The notes under the pieces: generated by a model | The model's input: only the letters and a program-made list of their open reading frames with translations | The model's database searches: none | What the model was told of the DNA's origin: nothing | Program-made: the position numbers and the translations under genes | Source of the DNA: Telopea speciosissima | Lineage: Eukaryota > Streptophyta > Magnoliopsida > Proteales > Proteaceae | Direction: 5' to 3' | Assembly (NCBI RefSeq): GCF_018873765.1 | Contig: NC_057923.1 | Span: forward strand, 9,498,413-9,562,412 | DNA: 64,000 bases | In this document: in pieces, positions 56,461-64,000 of the stretch | How positions within the stretch are numbered: position 1 is the stretch's first letter | Layout: each line of letters begins with the position of its first letter

Positions 56461-57196
56461 GGTATGCTCTGACCACTCTAATCTTTTGTTACCAAAATCC
56501 GTAATCATCCTTCAATTGAGTAAATAATTCTACTTCAAGTTGCTCAGGGACATGCTCTCTCATATAATGGGAAAGGTCAAAACAGTCGTGTGAGCAATTA
56601 ATGCCATCACACTTAGAAGTTTATTATAAATGATGCAAAGATGCACTCAGACATAAACAGCAGGCATCCCCATATTTTGTGAATCATTGAAAGTTAGAAC
56701 TAGGTGAACTAAATAGCACCTTTCCTCTTGCTGGTGATCTCTCCTCTCCTTGTTGGGAGTGGTGGTGATGGTGGTTTGTGCATGGAGTGACGATTGGGTC
56801 AGGTTGACTGTAGACATATAGTGTGCGCGTGATGCATCATTCTTCTATTTTCTTACCTGGTAAAGGGACTACAGTTTCATTTTTTTTAAAAGGCAACAAG
56901 AAAAAGAAGTCAGCCTGGAATAATACCAGAGTAAAACACCCTTAAGACTTCCTCAGTAAGTAGGGGCAATAACATAGAGTTAGCTCCTATAATGCATGCA
57001 TATTGCTGCATTGGTTTGCTAGGCAACAAGGTTGTTTAGGTTGTCAATATATTTGAATGTGTTCCAATAGTGCAATAATGGTAAGAGTTGCATTATTATC
57101 CTCTATTGTGGTCGTGTTGCTCAAAAATTTTAGAGCACTAAACATGTGGCACAGAAAGAGGATGCAGGTAAAGTTTTTAAGCCATATCTGTTGGGC

Positions 57197-57241
<45 letters not shown>

Positions 57242-58945
57242 GAAATGACCTCTCTGCCCCTCTACATGAAACCGTTTCGTTGCTCCTCGTTGGTGCACTA
57301 CCCTATGCCACTTGCTCAGAGAACCCTCTCCCTTAAAATAATAAATAAATAAAACCCTAGGCCCTTATATTGGCTTGGCAAGTTTGGGATTGACAGTTTG
57401 GAACACTGGATATCTAGGCAAAGAAATTATGGATCTCCTCTGCAAATTTAAATTGGTAAACTATGCCATTTAGTACATGTTTTCAATGTATGTTTATGGG
57501 GATAAATGTGCTAATGAGGCAATTTGACTTGTCAGGATACCTCATGGACCAGCGTCAGATAGGTGATGAGTTTCATGCATACCCTACATAAGGCTGGGAC
57601 TAAGTAGGAATCTTCATGGCCCTCAAAACAGAAAAAGAAATGATTTTATACAAAATGGGTAAAATGATCATACATGCATTTTGGAGGTAAACTAGAAAAC
57701 TACATTGGTCAAGAGATACACAGAGATGTACTTATTAGATTGAAATCAGAACCACAGTACATTAATTAATCGTCAATGAGTGACAAACTGGATATATGTA
57801 GCGATCCCCTTGTTAATTCTTCTTGTATTTAAGGGTTCTACTGGTAATGTAAAAAGGATCAAAGGCATTGGAGCAGGTTCCATACTTGTGTTGTATTCAG
57901 ACAGTGCATGTAAAAACAATAGTAGTTTGGGCTTTCGTTTATTTGTACTATGGGATGGTCATTGTTGAATGTGAAATGAGAGGAAACTAGGTACTAGAAG
58001 TCCGAACTTAAAATTATTTAATAAAAATTTGGCTAAATACCTTCAGTAACAGTTCCCAAAGATTAAAACCATGTGCCTTCAGAATCATGAAATTCTACTT
58101 TGAGAATATTATATCTATCAAAGTCATGAACATTACTGGCGCCATCAGATGGGTGGTTCAAGACTAAAGAACTACTGAGGAGGGTTTTAGAGCTATGGAT
58201 GATGGAGAAATGCCCATAATGAAATTACATTTAAGCGATTTACCACTAATTTGATTACCGCACCAGGTTAATGCATACCGAAAAGCTAGATGTGCAAATG
58301 GCCAAATTTCATTGCAAGGGCTTCTAAACAGCTCTTGATCTAAGATTTGTCCTAACCGTAATTGAATTAAGCTGTGATGTCTCACCTAAATGGTTGCACA
58401 CAGTGGAATGCCACTCATTGTTAGACGCAGGAGTTATAACTCCGTCAATTTGTAATAATTCCTAATGTTTCATTGGAGCTGTCCAATTAGATCCTCACAA
58501 CTATAATACAGTTCAAATTCTAACTTTTACTTCCAAGGAGGTTTGATTTATAAAGATGTGAACTCATGTGATGCCGTGATCGACCACCAACACAAATCCT
58601 ATCTTCCCTGGCAATTTGGATTCTCAAGGATCCGAACAGGACTAAACATGCTTATTCCAAACCAACTGTAATCATGGGGCTGTAGCATTAGAACAGGATC
58701 CAACTTTAGCAGTGGTGATGCCCCAGTTTAGTTTCCAGCTAACCTACCCAGAAGAACTGGTTCATCAAGATCTTCAATTTTATCCTGAACATTTGAAGAG
58801 ATAAAAAGAGACTGAAATTGCGGGGCAAAATTTCTTTGTTATGAACTATTTGATGCAAGAATTACAAGTGACTATATCTATGGTTTTACAGAAAGTTTAT
58901 AGAGCAAAAGAATATACATGTCTTTCCTACTATACTTTTTCATCT
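56461..58945. other. Convergent intergenic region
   Basis: Lies between the 3' ends of the TPX2-domain gene and the DUF760 gene. It holds a (CT)n microsatellite at 57197-57239; no gene, RNA or element boundary was recognised in the remainder. Confidence 0.45.
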
Positions 58946-61773
58946 TTACAATAATCCAACAACACAGCTCAAATGCAATCTGTTTTCCAAGCCTCGTAAG
59001 TGATGACCTAATAGCATGCACCTGCAATCACAAAACAAACTCCCTTGTTATGGAACTTCAGATGGGCAAATAACATCCAATAAGAAATAGCAGTTTGTGG
59101 AATAGAAATAATAAAGCTGATGGAAAGAAATGGCCAACTTAAGAATAAATGAGGTTGTGCACCAGTTTTCATAGAAGTGTTAAACCTGTCTTCATAAACT
59201 GGCCGCTTTAGCCATTAACTCGCTTTTTCACAGAAAAGTCTCATCATTATACAAACAATAGATAGAACAAGACAGAAACAAGCAACTAAAACTATAGGGA
59301 AATGATAAGAGTTTCAAAAAGAAGGCTTGAGGAAAGCTCCTTGGGTCTTTCAAAGGCAGCACAGGAACAAGAAAATGGAGATCAGCAGGTAAGAAAAATA
59401 AGACCACCAAAATGGGTTTAGCAATAGGGATTACAACTGAATGTAAAATGGCATGAGAAGGTTGAGCCTCGGAATTATTAAAAAGAAAATTTAGATGACT
59501 AAGAAGCAACTACTTCCACCTGAAAGATGCAATGGATGCAATCAATACAGACTAACTACTGCATCATGCTGTCTAGAAAGATGCAATGGATGCAATCAAT
59601 ACAGAATAACTACTGCATCATGCTGTGCTGTGGACTACGACCAAGGAAGCACACAAGTGACTTATTGGATGGTGCCATGGAATTGGCAGGACTCGGGCTT
59701 CAAAAAAATAGAATGTAGGTAAGCATATCTAAGGCCAGATTTGGTATGATTTCTATTTCAATTTCGTATTGATTTCGTGAAATAATCAACAAATAGATTT
59801 TTGGTCAAGAAATTGACTTTGTTTTTGGTTGCATCAGTCTGAAATATTTCAAGAATAGGAAATCCATTTGTTAGTTCAATTTTTGCGAATAGATTCTCTA
59901 TATTTCTTTGGGAGAAGGAGGTGGTGGTGGTGGCAGGGGCAGGGCTAAAAAAGGGGGGAGGGGGGTGGCGGCACGGTGGTGGTGGGGGCATGGTGTTTTA
60001 TTTCCAACATTAGAATTACTGCTTTACCCATCAAATAAACCATGTGCTCATTACAGATCAAAAGTGAATTTCAATTTCAAAATGAGACTGCTGCTCAGTT
60101 TTTTCAGAATTTGTATTCCATTTGATTTCTATTTCACTGAAATAAGGTGCAAAATCAAACCAAACAATATCCGAAATAGAAATCACCCCATGAAATTGAA
60201 ATAGAAATCATACCAGATCAGGCCTAAAGTCACATATTTATAGGAAATCGAAGCTAAGGAAGACTAACGTCCTCCTGAAACATGTCATTGGTATTTATGG
60301 TAAGAAAGCTCTGGATTAGCCTAAAGTAGCATGCTGCCACCATAGTAAGATTTTCTTTATAGAAGAATAAAGAAATCTTTATAGACAAATGAAGAGAATA
60401 CAGAAATGGGAATGAAAACCTCATTGTATAATACAGCTCACAAATAGAAGTTCCTCCTTAAACCCCTACCAATTCTAAACTACATCCTAGATAATACTTG
60501 GTGCTTAAAATAAGCTGACTGAAATTGAAAACTCAGCTAAAGCCTAAAAAGAAGCCCGATGTGTAACTCAAGGAAAACCTTGTGAATGATTTTACATGGT
60601 GAAAAAGCAATAAATTTGCCCCACTATCACTGGCACAAACATATAGATGAAATAATTATCAGCTTGTTTACCATCAAACAATACTCGTTGTTCTAGTTCT
60701 AAGGTTAAGCTAACTGGAAAATTATATAACAAATTGCCAGATAACTACAGATCCAAATTCAAGGTTCAACGTCCCATCAACAGCAATGTTAGACTTTTTC
60801 AAAGTAATTAAAAAAAAAAGGATTCAAAAACTTAATCAAGTCCATTTTGAAAGTCTCATCACTCAAGTCAAAAATATGAACTAAATAAGATATGTTATGG
60901 TTAGGTGTGATTCTTGCTCCATTTCTTTCTTTTAAATCTGGTTCATACTCCCTTCTACCTTGCTAGTTTGCTCTCCTTGAGGTCCTATCTAAGATATATG
61001 CTTCATGTCCTGAGGATCACCACCCCTCCTTTTTTTTCTGTCTATATATTATTATTTCTTTTTTCTTTTTTTTTCTTTTTTTTTTGGGGGGGGGGGGGGG
61101 GTGGATACTTCATGTAAGGTTTCCATTATGGAGCAGGGACATCTTTTGTTAGCTTGTTCAGATGGTCACTTGAGTTAATAACCAAATGTATCAATGGCAT
61201 CCAGATGATGCTCCTTTCATGTATGCATTCTCATGCATATAGCAACATTATTGAGTCCAACTTCGATGATAAGTGTAATAACATAGATCTATTAACAATA
61301 AAAACAAGACCACTGCCAAAGTATATGGAACATACCAGAAAAGCAGCTTCGCAAGGTAATCCCGAGATGTTCCAAAAGTATTGCAAAGCTCAATATCACC
61401 ATCTGGTAGGTTCTCTGTTTTCTCTATGACTGAATCTTCCAGGAAACCGGAGGCAGTATCATCTTTTAACAACTTTTCCAGTATGTTTTGAACAAGTTCA
61501 TGAGTAACTTTCCCAACCTCCGAAGATGATGGACGAGATAATTCAGTCACCTGTTTAAATAATTCAAGTATAAAGATATGTGAAAATTATGAGAGATGCA
61601 CCATTAGCTTAAAGTACACACCGTTAAAAAGGGGAGGGGGGGAGGTGCTACTGTAAATCAATGTAAGTGAATACCATGTTTGGTTCCAAAGTTCGCAAGT
61701 ACTCTAACAAATCATTATTCCCTCCCCCATCATATTCCAAGTGCAAATTTTCCTGCTTCTGAGCATTCAATTC
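58946..61773 (-). CDS. DUF760-family (chloroplast-type) protein, last three exons
   Basis: Minus-strand exons 61773-61675, 61550-61336 and 59021-58946 join in frame with GT-AG introns. They read ELNAQKQENLHLEY..., NDLLEYLRTLEPNM, VTELSRPSSSEVGKVTHELV, then NTFGTSRDYLAKLLFW joined to CMLLGHHLRGLENRLHLSCV and stop. LLEYLRTLEPNMVTELSRPS plus a TSRDYLAKLL..GHHLRGLENRL end is the DUF760 pattern. These plant proteins are mostly plastid-targeted and of unknown biochemical function. The 2.3-kb last intron contains a Tourist-like element. The N-terminus is not settled: a candidate upstream exon ends at 62159 (see separate entry). Convergent with the TPX2-domain gene. Confidence 0.82.
59733..60224. mobile_element. 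Tourist-like MITE (PIF/Harbinger) in the DUF760 intron
   Basis: The 5' end GGCCAGATTTGGTATGATTT and the 3' end in reverse complement GGCCTGATCTGGTATGATTT are matching TIRs of about 34 bp, flanked by TAA on both sides (59730-59732 and 60225-60227). The interior has a GGTGGTGG-rich patch. No transposase. Confidence 0.85.
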
Positions 61774-62158
61774 CTGAAACAACACAAACTTGTCACCTTA
61801 AAATGCAACGAGTTTTCATACTATGGAGAAGTGAGGTTGAAACAGGAGCATATACAATATGAACGCATCATGGTTAACGTCAAGCAAATTTATGCATGCA
61901 ACAACAACAAAAAACAAAGATCCAACCTGGCAAACAACAAGTTATTTGTGTTGGGAAATAGGTCCAAACTTGATGATAGTGCTAGAAAGATGTAACTGAC
62001 TTAAGCCAACAATACATATCGATGAAACAGATGTCCATGTTACTTATGCTCAATTGACTAAGGTTAATACTAAATTGGTTCCTCATAATCTTGAAATATA
62101 AGAGAGAGCTACACTTTTGAGCATGAGGGGAAAATTCACGACAACTGATCCCTCTCAC
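61774..62158 (-). other. Probable intron of the DUF760 gene
   Basis: Would run from a GTGAGA donor at 62158 to the TTTCAG acceptor before 61773. No element recognised. Confidence 0.5.
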
Positions 62159-62266
62159 CATAGAATTGGCATGTGCAGGAGCAAACAAAAGAATTTTTGA
62201 GGACTGGAATTGCAGCCTCCTCTTCACAATTATAGAAATTGGAAGGAATTTGTTCTTTTGCACCTT
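62159..62266 (-). CDS. Candidate 5' exon of the DUF760 gene (transit-peptide-like)
   Basis: In the frame that joins correctly to the next exon it reads KVQKNKFLPISIIVKRRLQF, then QSSKILLFAPAHANSM, a basic, Ser-containing sequence like a plastid presequence. The frame meets a stop just upstream (near 62283) without an ATG, so either another exon supplies the start through an acceptor near 62270, or the ATG at the end of this exon is used, or this copy lost its 5' end. The start is unresolved. Confidence 0.4.
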
Positions 62267-62399
62267 GCTCAACAAGATTTGTGGGGCTCAAGATGAGAGA
62301 TTTGAACCTATGAAGGGGCCCAAGCAGGTTAACGTCAGGACCTGTTTGGAGCCAAGGGCAGCTTGACCCCTTTTATTTTATATTCCCACTAAATCTCTC

Positions 62400-62957
62400 A
62401 CTCTTCATGTTTACACACAAAAACTAAACCAAACAAAATAAAAAAGGAAAATGATTGGAAAGTATGATGGGATAGGATAAATAGGCTGTGAGGCTAAGAC
62501 AAGTCATTTTCTTGGAGTTTGACAGATGCTGCTCAGTAACTGGTGGAGGCGGATTAGGAGAAGGGAAGATTTCAGAGAAGAAACCTTGCAGGGGGAGAGG
62601 AAATCGCAAAAGAAGGAGGGGGGAAAGAAGATCGCACACGCACAGCCACAAAGGCCTCAACCAAACAACTCAATTCATTATTTTTCAATCTAATCTGTAA
62701 CATCGGTTACAAGCCGATATATAAAGAAAACTCCAAACAAAAAACAGAAATTAACCCAACTAGGAAACTAAGAAAACTAATTTTACTCAAATAAGGAAAT
62801 AATTAACTTCGTACGTAGCTATCTCCTAAAAAATAAAAATAAAATAAAATAAAGTCCTAAAATATCCTACTAGACTAAAGACCCAGATTTGGACCCGGTT
62901 TTCGGTCTGAGTTCCCAAACGGGTTTGGACTGGTCCAAGGTAGTGCCCCTGCATCAA
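62400..62957 (-). mobile_element. LTR-like block (fossil)
   Basis: The minus strand starts TGATGCAGGGGCACTACC. A TATA-like TTTATATATCGG and an AATAATGAA signal follow in U3-R-U5 order, then a C/T-rich leader. Ty3/gypsy LTRs often begin with such a TGATGCAGG sequence. The right end and a target-site duplication were not found, and no pol coding is attached. Confidence 0.45.
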
Positions 62958-63165
62958 TTCCCCCAATATTGAGAAAAATGGGACCACGAGTTTTGTAGAA
63001 TGGTAGAAATAAAAGCACACGAACGGGGGTTATTTGCTCATTGTCTACAACTTGAAGAAAATCCAAAATATGAAGCTTTGGCGGGGTTGCATCCATGGCT
63101 GAAAATCGTGGGGAAGAACGAATTCAATGTGAACATTTGTTGCTGCAGTAGAGTCTGTTGTATCT

Positions 63166-63657
63166 TCAGCCATAATAACTGCCTTGTCTTCCTTGACCGG
63201 TACTTGTTATCCCACATCCGAGCGGTCTTCCTCTTGTGCTGACCCATTCGATTCGTCCTGTGACTACACTGTAAGTATCACCTTCTTTGACTCCAGGGAT
63301 ATTTTTGTCAGCCAATCCTTGAAGCAAGAATGTCTGACGCATGTGAAAAGGCCGTAGGATGCACAAATTTTTATCACGATCAGCAATGCCTATTTGTTTT
63401 TCCAATCGCTCTCAACCCAATTTAATAATGTGCTGAGAAGATTCAAACGCTTCACAATAAGCACCATCACCATACTGAGAAATGGAAAATTCGACGAACA
63501 CATAATCCTCAGACTCAATAATGATCTGGTTGGTCTTTGCTAGCATATCCACCACGGACCACGAGACGAAATTGTCGCTTTGCCTTTCATCAATAAATAG
63601 ATCAGCAAGCTTTCCATAGGGCAAACACACTCTAAATGTAAACACAAAGGAATCCAT
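63166..63657 (-). other. Unrecognised, discontinuous reading frame
   Basis: From an ATG at 63657 the minus strand reads MDSFVFTFRVCLPYGKLADL, then SWSVVDMLAKTNQII and YGDGAYCEAFESSQHIIKLG; it continues downstream with LCILRPFHMRQTFLLQGLAD and IPGVKEGDTYSVVTGRIEW. The composition is that of a real protein and the two parts read alike, but the frame is not continuous. I recognise no domain. It lies next to an LTR-like block, so it may be a host pseudogene, part of a mobile element, or a gene with an exon structure I cannot resolve. Confidence 0.4.
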
Positions 63658-63690
63658 CGCTATGGGCCCAAACACTAAGAGGAGACTCAA

Positions 63691-64000
63691 ATCAAGGATT
63701 TAGTGGGTTTATGATAACAATGGCAGAATTTTAAATAGAGTCACAATAGGGTGGCAGTTTCATAATATTAGAAGTTTATTGCAACGTGTTGGGGAGGGGC
63801 AGAATTGGAAGCAAATTAAAAAAAAGACAAATTAGAATAAGAATAGAGAGAGGGTAAATTCTGGAAAACAAAATAATTTAGACTTATAAGTAAAGTAGGA
63901 CGTACGAGGGGGGTAATATGGGAAGAATGGGGTTTTAGAAAGGGAACTTATCATGCAGTTGGAAAGTTGGGTCTCCTTCGACCTCTAGAGAGCAAAATTA
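63691..64000. other. End of window, nothing recognised
   Basis: AT-rich. Possibly upstream sequence of the unrecognised frame on the minus strand. Confidence 0.35.

Noticed and set aside
57044-57352. Open frames on both strands
   Set aside because: Created by the (CT)n microsatellite.
61081-61101. Long G run as a possible regulatory quadruplex
   Set aside because: A simple T/G homopolymer in an intron; no spaced G-tract pattern.

Overview
This is nuclear DNA of a flowering plant. It holds intron-bearing genes of plant families (EDS1, mitochondrial PDH E1-alpha, GATL, germin-like, TPX2/WVD2-like, DUF760), Au-type SINEs, plant Copia and LINE relics, and an old plastid 16S rRNA insert. I cannot name the species. 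Genes are sparse and the spaces and introns are full of transposons, as in many mid-sized dicot or early-diverging angiosperm genomes.

Layout. 1-750: 5' end of an EDS1-like immunity gene (minus strand, running off the window). 1.3-13.9 kb: repeat-rich stretch with SINEs, a Copia gag scrap, LINE scraps, a Pack-MULE carrying pieces of a PLATZ zinc-finger gene, and a 3.25-kb solo LTR. 14.5-37.2 kb: an eight-exon gene for the alpha subunit of mitochondrial pyruvate dehydrogenase. Its third intron is about 18.6 kb and holds a nearly complete Copia element (itself split by a hAT element), decayed Copia remains, a plastid rRNA fragment, and a 5.6-kb MULE-like element carrying part of a TORTIFOLIA1-like gene. 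40.8-42.0 kb: intronless GATL glycosyltransferase. 42.4-46.1 kb: a direct segmental duplication with a third MULE between the copies. 48.0-48.6 kb: germin-like protein (minus). 53.4-56.5 kb: eight-exon TPX2-domain microtubule protein. 58.9-61.8 kb, perhaps to 62.3 kb: DUF760 gene (minus), convergent with the TPX2 gene. 62.4-63.7 kb: an LTR-like block and an unrecognised reading frame.

The host genes show no pathway clustering; each looks like an independent housekeeping, wall, defence or cytoskeleton gene. The noteworthy material is the mobile DNA: several insertions can be bounded to the base by target-site duplications (5 bp for LTR elements, 8 bp for hAT, 9 bp for MULEs, TAA for Tourist-like). 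This gives an order of nesting and shows at least two separate captures of host gene pieces. I found no CRISPR array, no functional RNA gene, and nothing I could defend as a wholly new biological system.
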